Of a stretch of DNA of 40,306 nucleotides, positions 17,236 to 23,791 are shown one piece after another. A program made the position numbers and the translations under genes. The stretch's first letter is position 1; the number at the start of each line of letters is the position of its first letter. The stretch is from Planctomycetota bacterium (GTDB lineage: Bacteria > Planctomycetota > Phycisphaerae > Phycisphaerales > SM1A02): assembly GCA_024226535.1 (NCBI GenBank), contig JAAELP010000393.1:1-40306 (forward strand), given 5' to 3'. Below the pieces are notes generated by a model. It was not told the DNA's origin and did not search any database. It worked only from the letters and a program-made list of their open reading frames with translations.

Positions 17236-17362
17236 CCTGAACCCCGCAGCGACAGGTTGTCCACGCTCGACGTTTCCCGGAGGAGGAAGCGTGGGGGGCG
17301 TTTCAGGGGTCGCTGCGAGGGGGTCGGAAAGGGCAGGGCCCGGCACCTGGTGGGGGTGCCCG
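17236..17362. other. Possible structured RNA or folded leader, unidentified
   Basis: Perfect 9-bp arms (CGCAGCGAC at 17245-17253, GTCGCTGCG at 17309-17317) enclose a 7-bp stem (CCACGCT 17261-17267, AGCGTGG 17288-17294). CCTGAA near 17236 could instead pair with TTCAGG near 17302, excluding the outer stem. A further hairpin (GGCACC/GGTGCC) follows at 17342-17359. An A/T-richer stretch at 17160-17215 precedes it. I could not match it to 6S, SRP, RNase P or tmRNA. A 77-codon minus-strand frame here is not convincing. Confidence 0.35.
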
Positions 17363-17372
17363 GAACTGTCCG

Positions 17373-18041
17373 TCACGACGCCGCTGACCCCGGTGACCCG
17401 CGGTCCGCGGCGTCGTCCTTTTCAAGGCCGCTGGTAACCAGATCGGCCACCGACGCCATGGCCCGGAGTCCCGCCCGGTGCAGGCCGCGGACGGCCGGCA
17501 GAAGCCCCGGGCTCCGGAGCAGGCTCGTGGCCACCAGCATGGGCCGGGCCCGCCCCCGCGCGTCGACCCACCGGTCGATCTCGGGCGGAAGACCGGTCGC
17601 GGCGTCGTCGCTCACCCCCCGGACGATTCCCCATCGCCAGCCCCGCGCGACGGCGGCCGTCGCGAACGCGACGGACTCCAGGTCGACCACGTCGGCTCCC
17701 GTCTCGAGATGCAGGTCACGCTTGCCGCTCGCCTCGACGACGATGCACTCGACCGTCGTCGCCACGCACGGGGAGGCGTCGGCGCCGAGCGTCGGCGTCC
17801 ACGTCTCGCCGTCGGTAGCGCGCACCGCGGTGATCCACCTCGCCTCCCCGGCAGCGAGTCGCGGGGCCAGGGCCCCGGCGAGCCCCGCGAGGATCACGGC
17901 CCGCTCCGTCGCGTCGATCTGCTGCACCCACGCGTCGATCGCCGCGCCACCGACCCCGCAACACCGCACGTCCGCCCCGCGTGGCAACGCACGAACCAGC
18001 CGCCGCCGCTCGAACTCCGTCGGGCAGACGATGATCGTCAT
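17373..18041 (-). CDS. Nucleoside phosphorylase-superfamily protein (MTA/SAH nucleosidase-like)
   Basis: The 222-residue product begins MTIIVCPTEFERRRLVRAL. The order of motifs fits the phosphorylase/nucleosidase superfamily: an early CGVGGAAIDAW glycine-rich loop, VILAGLAGALAP, then VVDLESVAFATAAVARGWRWGIVRGVSDDA, equivalent to the conserved V-D-M-E-x-x-A and R-x-x-S-D-x-A of Pfs-type enzymes. Likely substrates are methylthioadenosine, adenosylhomocysteine, futalosine or a hopanoid precursor; the sequence does not decide. Because AhcY is also encoded in the window, an SAH role would be redundant. Upstream on this strand lies a small membrane-protein gene 68 bp away. Confidence 0.82.
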   Translation of the reverse strand: MTIIVCPTEFERRRLVRALPRGADVRCCGVGGAAIDAWVQQIDATERAVILAGLAGALAPRLAAGEARWITAVRATDGETWTPTLGADASPCVATTVECIVVEASGKRDLHLETGADVVDLESVAFATAAVARGWRWGIVRGVSDDAATGLPPEIDRWVDARGRARPMLVATSLLRSPGLLPAVRGLHRAGLRAMASVADLVTSGLEKDDAADRGSPGSAAS

Positions 18042-18109
18042 GGGGGGAGGATAGGGGGACTTCTGACGCCGTCCACGGCGGAAATGGTCGTGATCAGGCG
18101 TCGGATGGG

Positions 18110-18517
18110 TTAGTCCATGAACTCCATCCGCTCCGGCTCCGCCAGCATGAGCGGCGAGTCGGTGCCGAAGTCCATCTCGACGATCGGCAGCTCGGGGAAC
18201 TGCTGCTGGGCTTGCTCGGCGGTGAGCAGGACGGCCAGCTCCGATCCATCGAGGCGGTCGTACACGGAGTACAGCGGATCGGATGCGCCGCCGTAGATGT
18301 GCACGATGAAGCGATCGTCCTCGATCGTCCCGAGCGACGGCAGGCCCTCGTGGGGATCGGTCGAGGGTGCGGCGATCGATGGCTGGTCCGGGGGGATCGG
18401 CGAGGCGTGCTGCGCGTGACCCAGATCGGGCACGAACACGCTCGCGAGCAGCAGGAACATCAGCGTGAGGACGGTGCCGAAGATGAGCCGCTCGACGGCG
18501 GGTGAGGGGCGCTTCAT
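18110..18517 (-). CDS. Small membrane-anchored or exported protein, unknown
   Basis: The 135-residue product has an N-terminal hydrophobic segment (about residues 11-30, LIFGTVLTLMFLLLASVFVP) after a basic start, followed by a proline-rich linker and an acidic domain with strands DDRFIVHIYGG and DPLYSVYDRLDG. No family is recognised. It shares the strand with the nucleosidase-like gene and could be its upstream operon partner. The region upstream holds the divergent tRNA-Glu promoter. Confidence 0.75.
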   Translation of the reverse strand: MKRPSPAVERLIFGTVLTLMFLLLASVFVPDLGHAQHASPIPPDQPSIAAPSTDPHEGLPSLGTIEDDRFIVHIYGGASDPLYSVYDRLDGSELAVLLTAEQAQQQFPELPIVEMDFGTDSPLMLAEPERMEFMD

Positions 18518-18634
18518 ACGGCGGTTATCGGCAAATGGCGGGTCGCTGATGAGGCGAATCGGGGGGGGCGCCGGGCCCCTTCGGGGTGTCTGATAACGGG
18601 GCCGCCGCGGGCTCGGTGTTTCCTCCCCGCCCGC

Positions 18635-18662
18635 TTGTTCAGACGCCGAAAACGCCTATCAT
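18635..18662 (+). promoter_or_regulatory. Promoter candidate of the tRNA-Glu unit
   Basis: TTGTTC and TATCAT are 16 nt apart; the -10 matches consensus in five of six positions. The predicted start is about 10 nt before the tRNA. Confidence 0.5.
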
Positions 18663-18679
18663 TCGCCGCTTCGAAGCGA

Positions 18680-18754
18680 GACCCCATCGTCTAGTCAGGT
18701 CCAGGACACCAGGTTTTCATCCTGGGAACAGGGGTTCGAATCCCCTTGGGGTCG
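18680..18754 (+). tRNA. tRNA-Glu (anticodon TTC)
   Basis: A full cloverleaf is present: acceptor GACCCCA with TGGGGTC, D-arm, anticodon stem CCAGG/CCTGG around TTTTCAT, and T-arm with GGTTCGAATCC. The anticodon is TTC. The CCA end is not encoded. A protein-coding frame starts only 4 nt after the discriminator base. Confidence 0.97.
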
Positions 18755-18758
18755 TTCC

Positions 18759-19481
18759 GTGATTGCGCCAGGCCTGCTCATCGGGGTCCTTCTCGCGCTC
18801 CCGCCGCTGACCGCCGATCAGCGAACGCGGCTGGATACGGCCGTCGACGGGCGTGGTCACGAGGAGGAGGCGTTCGTCGCGCTCCTCGAGAACGCACGCG
18901 AGCGAGGGCGCCGCGACGCGCCGCCGCTTCCGGCGCCGGACGCCGGGAGCCTCGTCGCCGACCCCGATGCCCATCGCGGTGCGGCGTTCCGCGTCATCGG
19001 CGTCATCCAGCAGCAGCGGCGTCTCCCACGCCCCTTCGACGAGGTGCACGAGTGGTTCGTGCGCGACGACGAGGGCACGCCCCTGGTCGTGTTCGTCACC
19101 GGGGCGGAAGTCGATCCCGCCTCGTTCGCCGACGGACGGCGGATCGTCGTCGACACCCGGTTCTACAAGCGCCTCGACGCGGTCGGGCGGGACGGGACGC
19201 CGCGTTCGTATGCCGGCTTCGTCGGAGCCGACCCCCGGCTCGATACCACGCGGACGACGCCGGGGGCGTCGGCGTTGGTGATCCTGGTCGTCGCCCTGCC
19301 GACCCTCGTCATCGTCCTGATCGTTGCCCGGGCGATGGCGCGCCGCTCGGGGCCCGGATCCGGCCGGCGGACCGGCCGCGCCGTGGATCGGGAGGACACC
19401 GATCTGGACGAATCACCGCCGCTGCCGGAAGATCCCGGGGCGGCCCTGGCCGAACTGAAGCGCCGCGCGGAGCGATCCTGA
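18759..19481 (+). CDS. Membrane protein of unknown function, between tRNA-Glu and aroB
   Basis: The 240-residue product (GTG start) begins with a hydrophobic signal-like segment (MIAPGLLIGVLLALPPLTADQ), has an exported domain containing RVIGVIQQQRRLPRPFDEVHEWFVRDDEG and VVDTRFYKRL, then a second membrane span at about residues 168-186 (ASALVILVVALPTLVIVLIVA) and a charged cytoplasmic tail. This gives an outside domain held by one C-terminal anchor. The family is not recognised. The start lies 4 nt after the tRNA, leaving no room for a ribosome-binding site outside the tRNA, so translation may depend on tRNA processing, an internal start or leaderless initiation. Its stop overlaps the aroB start by one base. 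Confidence 0.8.
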   Translation: MIAPGLLIGVLLALPPLTADQRTRLDTAVDGRGHEEEAFVALLENARERGRRDAPPLPAPDAGSLVADPDAHRGAAFRVIGVIQQQRRLPRPFDEVHEWFVRDDEGTPLVVFVTGAEVDPASFADGRRIVVDTRFYKRLDAVGRDGTPRSYAGFVGADPRLDTTRTTPGASALVILVVALPTLVIVLIVARAMARRSGPGSGRRTGRAVDREDTDLDESPPLPEDPGAALAELKRRAERS

Positions 19482-20617
19482 TGCCGACCGTTCACGTGTC
19501 GATCCCCGACCGAAGCTACTCCCTGCTCATCGAGCACGGGATCCTCGGTCGTCTCGGCGAGGTCGCCGGGTCGCTCGGCTTCACCTCGCCGGTTCTCCTC
19601 GCGGCCGACGCGAACGTGCTCGCGACCCACGCCCGCGTCGCGCGGACATCGCTGGAGCAACGCGGTATCGAACCGATCCTCCACGTGCTCGTCGCCGAGG
19701 AGAAGCGCAAGAACCTGGAAGCCGTCCACCGCATGTACGACGCGATGCTCGCCGGTCGCATCGAGCGCCGCAGCGCGGTGATCGCCCTCGGTGGCGGCGT
19801 GACCGGGGACATCGCCGGCTTCGCGGCGGCGACGTTCATGCGCGGTGTTCCGGTGCTCCAGGTGCCGACGACTCTGCTGGCGATGGTCGACGCGGCGATC
19901 GGCGGCAAGACGGGGGTGAACCTGTTGCGCCCCGCCGACGACGCCGGGCGCCGGGAGATGGCGAAGAACCTCGTCGGCGCGTTCTGGCAGCCGCGGGCGG
20001 TCGTGGTCGATCCCGCCGTGCTCGACACGCTCGATCCCCGCCACTTCCGGTGCGGTCTCGCCGAGTGCGTGAAGCACGGGATGATCGCCGACCCCGGTCT
20101 GCTCAGCTTCATCGACACCAACCACGACGGCATCGAGAGCCACGAACCGGCCGTGCTCACCGAGTTGATCACGCGCAGCGTGCGCGTGAAGGTCGACATC
20201 GTCGTCGCCGACGAACGCGAGCAGGGGCAGCGCGCCCTGCTGAACCTCGGGCACACCTTTGCCCACGCGATCGAGCCCATCGAGGCGCTCGACCTCCGGC
20301 ACGGAGAGGCGGTGTCGATCGGTCTCTGCGCCGCGGCCGCATGCGCGGCGGCGACCGGGCGCTTCTCGCCGGTCGCGGCCCAGCACCTCGAAGCGCTGCT
20401 GCGACGCCTCGGTCTTCCCACGCGTCTTTCCCAGCGCGTCAACGTCGACCGGCTCGTCGCCGCCATGGGCTTCGACAAGAAGGTCGCCGGCGGTCGCCTG
20501 CGTCTCGTGCTGCCGATCGGACCGGGGCAGTGCGAGATCGTGGACGACCCGGACCTGCACTCCGTCCGCGAGGCCTGGGTCGCCGTCGGTGCGCACCCCG
20601 CCCGCGCCGCCCGATGA
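19481..20617 (+). CDS. aroB: 3-dehydroquinate synthase
   Basis: The 378-residue product converts DAHP to 3-dehydroquinate, the second step of the shikimate pathway. NAD-binding and active-site motifs are clear: ALGGGVTGDIAGFAAATFMRGV, QVPTTLLAMVDAAIGGKTGVN, KNLVGAFWQP, and the metal ligands in GLAECVKHGMI, LNLGHTFAHAIE and LRHGEAVSIG. A ten-residue insertion (RPADDAGRREM) follows the GGKTGVN loop. The start forms TGATG with the preceding gene and the stop forms ATGA with the next, so the three genes are one coupled unit. No other shikimate gene is nearby. Confidence 0.97.
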   Translation: MPTVHVSIPDRSYSLLIEHGILGRLGEVAGSLGFTSPVLLAADANVLATHARVARTSLEQRGIEPILHVLVAEEKRKNLEAVHRMYDAMLAGRIERRSAVIALGGGVTGDIAGFAAATFMRGVPVLQVPTTLLAMVDAAIGGKTGVNLLRPADDAGRREMAKNLVGAFWQPRAVVVDPAVLDTLDPRHFRCGLAECVKHGMIADPGLLSFIDTNHDGIESHEPAVLTELITRSVRVKVDIVVADEREQGQRALLNLGHTFAHAIEPIEALDLRHGEAVSIGLCAAAACAAATGRFSPVAAQHLEALLRRLGLPTRLSQRVNVDRLVAAMGFDKKVAGGRLRLVLPIGPGQCEIVDDPDLHSVREAWVAVGAHPARAAR

Positions 20618-22131
20618 GCGGCGGTCGCTGGCTGCTCGCCGCCTCCTTCGCCGCGCTCGTCGTCGCGACGGCGTTGCGGGTGGCCGGCCCCAGCGATCTC
20701 TGGGACGACGCGCAGCCGCGCACGATCGGGTACACGACCGACATCGTCGTCAACGGGCGCTGGATACTGCCGGTGCTCGACGGCGCTCATCCGGCGCGCA
20801 AGCCGCCGCTGTACAACTGGCTCGCCGCTCCCGCCGTGCGCGTGATCGGCTTCTCCAGCGAACTCGCCCACAAGCTGCCGAGCGTGCTCGCGATGTGGCT
20901 GACCTGGGCGGGCCTCGCGTGGTGCGTCGGGCGGCTGGCGCGGACCGACGACGAGGCTCGCGCCGACGCCGTCGCCCTCGCCGGGCTCACGAGCCTGCTG
21001 TTCGTCTGCAACCACCTCGTGTTCAAGCTCGGGTACCTCGCCCGGCCGGACATGGTGCTCTCGACGCTGCTGCTCGTGGGGTGGTGGGCGGCGACCTCGA
21101 TCGTCGTGTCGGCGCCGTCGCCGCGCGACCGCGCGCGGGCGGCGACGTTCTGGGTGTGCGTCGGAGCGGCGGCGCTCGCGAAGGGACCGGCCGCGGGCAC
21201 GCTCGTGCTGTACGCGCTGACCGCGCCGCTGCTGCTCGGGGCGCCGCGGGCGCTGCGTCGCTTCGGGTGGTGGTGGGGGATCCCGCTCTCGGCCGCGATG
21301 TTCGGCGTGTGGGTGTGGGCCGCGTGGCGGGTGGATCCGGAGCACGTGACACGGACCCTCTGGTACGAGGAGGTCTGGGGTCGCGTGACCGGCCTCGGGC
21401 CGGAGGGGGCGAGCGAAGGGCCCGTCGCCCTGCTCACGGGCGCCGGCGACATGGTGATCTACTACCTCGTGCGTTTCGCGCCGTGGTCGCTGGTGACGAT
21501 CCCCGCCGCCGTCGCCCTCTGGCGTCGGGGGAGAGGTGGGTCCGTGCTGGTCTCGACCGTCAGGGGGGCCGCGGTGTTCGTGGGGGTGACGATCGTGGCG
21601 TACACGTTCAGCGCCGGCAAACGCGGCGACTACGTCGCCGGGGCCATCGCGCCGGCGGCGCTCGTGGCGTCGTGGTGGATCGTGTCGATCACGCGGCGCC
21701 GGCCGGGGCTGCGCGGGCTCGTGGTGGTGGTGGCGGCGATCGCGATGGCCGTGTTCACCGATCGGCAGTGGCGTGAGACGAGCGCGCCGGCGCCGGGCAT
21801 CGGCGACGACATCATCGCCTGGACACGAGACGCGCGATCGCGCATCGACGCGTCCGGCGACGCGCCGCTCGTCGCCTGCTGGCTGTGGGAGTCGCCGCTG
21901 CCGGCGTTGCTGGGCCACAGCGGGCCGCTGCACGACGATCCCGTCGCCGCGCTGGCCGAGACCGGGGTGCCGGCGTGGATCGTGGCCGGGGACGAGCCGG
22001 GGTCGCTCATCGAGCGGGTCACCGGGCAGCACCCCGAATGGCGCGTGTCCCGCGTCCTTCACGGCCCGGTCATGCCCAACGGCACCGCCCAGCCGGCCGC
22101 CGTCGGGCTCTACCGCGTCGAGGCCCGGTAA
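20614..22131 (+). CDS. ArnT-like polyprenyl-phosphate-dependent glycosyltransferase (GT39/GT83 type)
   Basis: The 505-residue product is a polytopic membrane protein with roughly ten hydrophobic spans. The first loop (WDDAQPRTIGYTTDIVVNGRWILPVL, then ARKPPLYNWLAA) is the ArnT/PMT signature with acidic catalytic residue and the K-P-P-L-x-x-W element. A second loop carries LARPDMVLSTLLLVGWWA and the later spans KGPAAGTLVLYAL. A soluble C-terminal domain follows from about residue 385. Such enzymes move a sugar from an undecaprenyl carrier to lipid A or protein in the periplasm; the acceptor here is unknown, though the PagL-like enzyme in this window also modifies lipid A. It overlaps aroB by 4 bp. 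Confidence 0.87.
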   Translation: MSGGRWLLAASFAALVVATALRVAGPSDLWDDAQPRTIGYTTDIVVNGRWILPVLDGAHPARKPPLYNWLAAPAVRVIGFSSELAHKLPSVLAMWLTWAGLAWCVGRLARTDDEARADAVALAGLTSLLFVCNHLVFKLGYLARPDMVLSTLLLVGWWAATSIVVSAPSPRDRARAATFWVCVGAAALAKGPAAGTLVLYALTAPLLLGAPRALRRFGWWWGIPLSAAMFGVWVWAAWRVDPEHVTRTLWYEEVWGRVTGLGPEGASEGPVALLTGAGDMVIYYLVRFAPWSLVTIPAAVALWRRGRGGSVLVSTVRGAAVFVGVTIVAYTFSAGKRGDYVAGAIAPAALVASWWIVSITRRRPGLRGLVVVVAAIAMAVFTDRQWRETSAPAPGIGDDIIAWTRDARSRIDASGDAPLVACWLWESPLPALLGHSGPLHDDPVAALAETGVPAWIVAGDEPGSLIERVTGQHPEWRVSRVLHGPVMPNGTAQPAAVGLYRVEAR

Positions 22132-22185
22132 TAACCTCCTTTTCAAGCGCCCGCGCCGTGGGCTCCGATAACAACCAAACCGTTT

Positions 22186-22202
22186 CCGGCGGTTTCCGCC
22201 GG
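22186..22202. repeat. Short perfect hairpin upstream of the ParA gene
   Basis: CCGGCGG, a TTT loop and CCGCCGG. It lies 48 bp before the parA-like start, in the 118-bp gap after the glycosyltransferase gene. No T-run follows. Confidence 0.6.
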
Positions 22203-22249
22203 TCGTCGCTGTCGTCCTGTTTCGTCCCGTCCGTGCCGGGAGCCGCACC

Positions 22250-23791
22250 GTGCGAACGATCGCGATCGTCAACCAGAAGGGCGGTTGCGGGAAGACCACC
22301 ACGGCGATCAACCTGGCCGCGGTCTTCGCGCGTGACGGGAAGCGCACGCTTCTCGTCGACATGGACCCCCAGTCGCACTGCGCCGCCGGCCTGGGCGTGC
22401 CCGAGAAGCGGGTGGACTACTCGATCGCCGACGCCCTCGTCGAGCAGTCGGACGAGCGAATCGACACCTCGCGGCTCGTCTGGGAGGTCGGACGCAACCT
22501 CGACCTCGCCCCCGCGACGATGCGGCTCGCCGCCCTCGAGGCGCCGGGCGGCGGTCTCCACGACATGCCGGAGAAGGACCGGCGCCTGGAGCGCGTGCTG
22601 GCGAGGTTCGCCGGCGTCTACGACGTCTGCCTGGTCGACTGCCCGCCGACGATCGGCCTGCTCACCTTCAACGCCATGCGCGGCGCGCGGGAGGCGCTGA
22701 TTCCCGTCGAGACCGGCTACTTCGCCCTCAAGGGGGCGCAGAAGCAGTGGGAGACGATCCAGCGGGTCATTCGCCACATCGGCCGGCCCATCGCCTGTCA
22801 CATCGTGCCGACGCTGCACGACCCCGAGTCCGAGCTGGCCCGGGACATCCTCATCTCGCTCCGCCGTCACTTCGCCGGCCAGATCGTGCCCCTGGTGATC
22901 CGCGAGCACCACGCCCTCCGCGAGGCGGCGAGCATGGGGCAGGCGGTCTGCGAGTACGCACCGGATTCAGAGGCGGCCCGCGACTACGACGACCTCGCCG
23001 ACTGGCTCCGCGAGCACGATGTCCGGCCGCGCGTGGACATCGAGATCGTCCGTCGGCCGGACCCACGACCGGGTCTCGAGAACGCGATCACGGTGCCCGA
23101 GGCCCCGCAGGCCATGGGCGCCACGATCACGACGCCCCGCACCGTCTCTCCGGCGCACGGGACCTCGATCCCGCCACCGCCCACGCCCGCAAGCGGCGGC
23201 GATCGCGCCGGCGAACTGGTCCGGCGTCTCCGCGCCCGCTCGCCCGGCACCGCCGACTCCGCATTGGCGATGCAGAGGGAGATCCGCGGGGCGATTTCGG
23301 GCGGTGCCACGGACGGTGCCACGGACGGTGCCACGGACCGCGAGCGAAGCGAGCAGTCCGTGTCCGCCCCCGCGTCCGCCCCCGCGTCCGCCCCCGTGTC
23401 CGCCCCCGTGTCCGCCCCCGCGTCCGTCCCCGCCCCCGCCCCCGCCCCCGACCCCCCCGACCCCCCCGACCTCTCGCACATCTACGGCATCCGTCACACC
23501 AGCCAGGGCATCCTCTTCGTGCAGCCCGATCCGGGCGAGCCGATGTCGCTCGCCGGTGACTTCAACGACTGGATGCCGCAGAGGAACCCGCTGCGGTCGA
23601 AGCCGGAGCTGGGTGTCGCCGAGGCCCTCCTGTCGATTCCGCCGGGACGCTATCTGTACAGGTTGGTGGTTGGCGGCCAATGGCGCGCCGATCCTTACAA
23701 TGAGCACTGCGTGATCAACGAGCACGGCGAATCCAACAGCGTGCTCGTCGTTCCCGAGCCGCAACAGGCCAGACATGAACCAGACCCTTGA
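22250..23791 (+). CDS. ParA/MinD-type ATPase fused to a C-terminal CBM48 glycogen-binding domain
   Basis: The 513-residue product (GTG start) has three parts. Residues 1-255 are a complete ParA ATPase: deviant Walker A KGGCGKTT (residues 10-17), VDMDPQSH, and Walker B VCLVDCPPTIG, then IVPTLHDPESELARDIL and ADWLREH. Residues about 255-407 are a low-complexity linker with alanine/proline/serine repeats. Residues about 419-502 are a CBM48/AMPK-beta-like carbohydrate-binding module: GILFVQPDPGEPMSLAGDFNDW (Trp441), LSIPPGRYLYRLVVGGQW (Trp478) and DPYNEHCV; the two tryptophans match those that contact glycogen in AMPK beta. The pairing suggests nucleotide-driven placement or counting of a glucan cargo. 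That function is inferred. The 3' end overlaps the next gene by 17 bp. A chromosome-partition role is less likely: no parB or parS is visible. Confidence 0.88.
   Translation: MRTIAIVNQKGGCGKTTTAINLAAVFARDGKRTLLVDMDPQSHCAAGLGVPEKRVDYSIADALVEQSDERIDTSRLVWEVGRNLDLAPATMRLAALEAPGGGLHDMPEKDRRLERVLARFAGVYDVCLVDCPPTIGLLTFNAMRGAREALIPVETGYFALKGAQKQWETIQRVIRHIGRPIACHIVPTLHDPESELARDILISLRRHFAGQIVPLVIREHHALREAASMGQAVCEYAPDSEAARDYDDLADWLREHDVRPRVDIEIVRRPDPRPGLENAITVPEAPQAMGATITTPRTVSPAHGTSIPPPPTPASGGDRAGELVRRLRARSPGTADSALAMQREIRGAISGGATDGATDGATDRERSEQSVSAPASAPASAPVSAPVSAPASVPAPAPAPDPPDPPDLSHIYGIRHTSQGILFVQPDPGEPMSLAGDFNDWMPQRNPLRSKPELGVAEALLSIPPGRYLYRLVVGGQWRADPYNEHCVINEHGESNSVLVVPEPQQARHEPDP
23303..23338 (+). 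repeat. 12-bp tandem repeat, three copies, in the ParA linker
   Basis: GGTGCCACGGAC occurs three times head to tail and encodes (GATD)3 inside the linker. Confidence 0.9.
23362..23433 (+). repeat. 12-bp tandem repeat, six copies, in the ParA linker
   Basis: Six units of GTCCGCCCCCGC with occasional single changes, encoding (SAPA/SAPV) repeats. The length is in frame, so copy number can change without breaking the gene and would only alter linker length. Confidence 0.9.

Noticed and set aside
17236..17330. 6S, SRP, RNase P or tmRNA gene
   Set aside because: The diagnostic conserved cores (SRP GGAAGGAAGCAGC-like loop, RNase P GAGGAAAGTCC, tmRNA ends) are absent.
17143..17376. A 77-codon minus-strand gene
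   Set aside because: Its sequence is proline-rich at the start with no recognisable domain or ribosome-binding site, and inverted repeats run through it.
19516..22362. A 948-codon open frame on the minus strand opposite aroB and the glycosyltransferase gene
   Set aside because: The translated sequence is arginine/proline/histidine-rich without domain motifs, while the opposite strand encodes two well-recognised proteins. It is a by-product of high GC content.
22250..23791. Chromosome-partitioning parA of a parABS locus
   Set aside because: No parB gene or parS-like site is visible nearby and the protein carries a carbohydrate-binding domain, so a housekeeping partition role is not supported.
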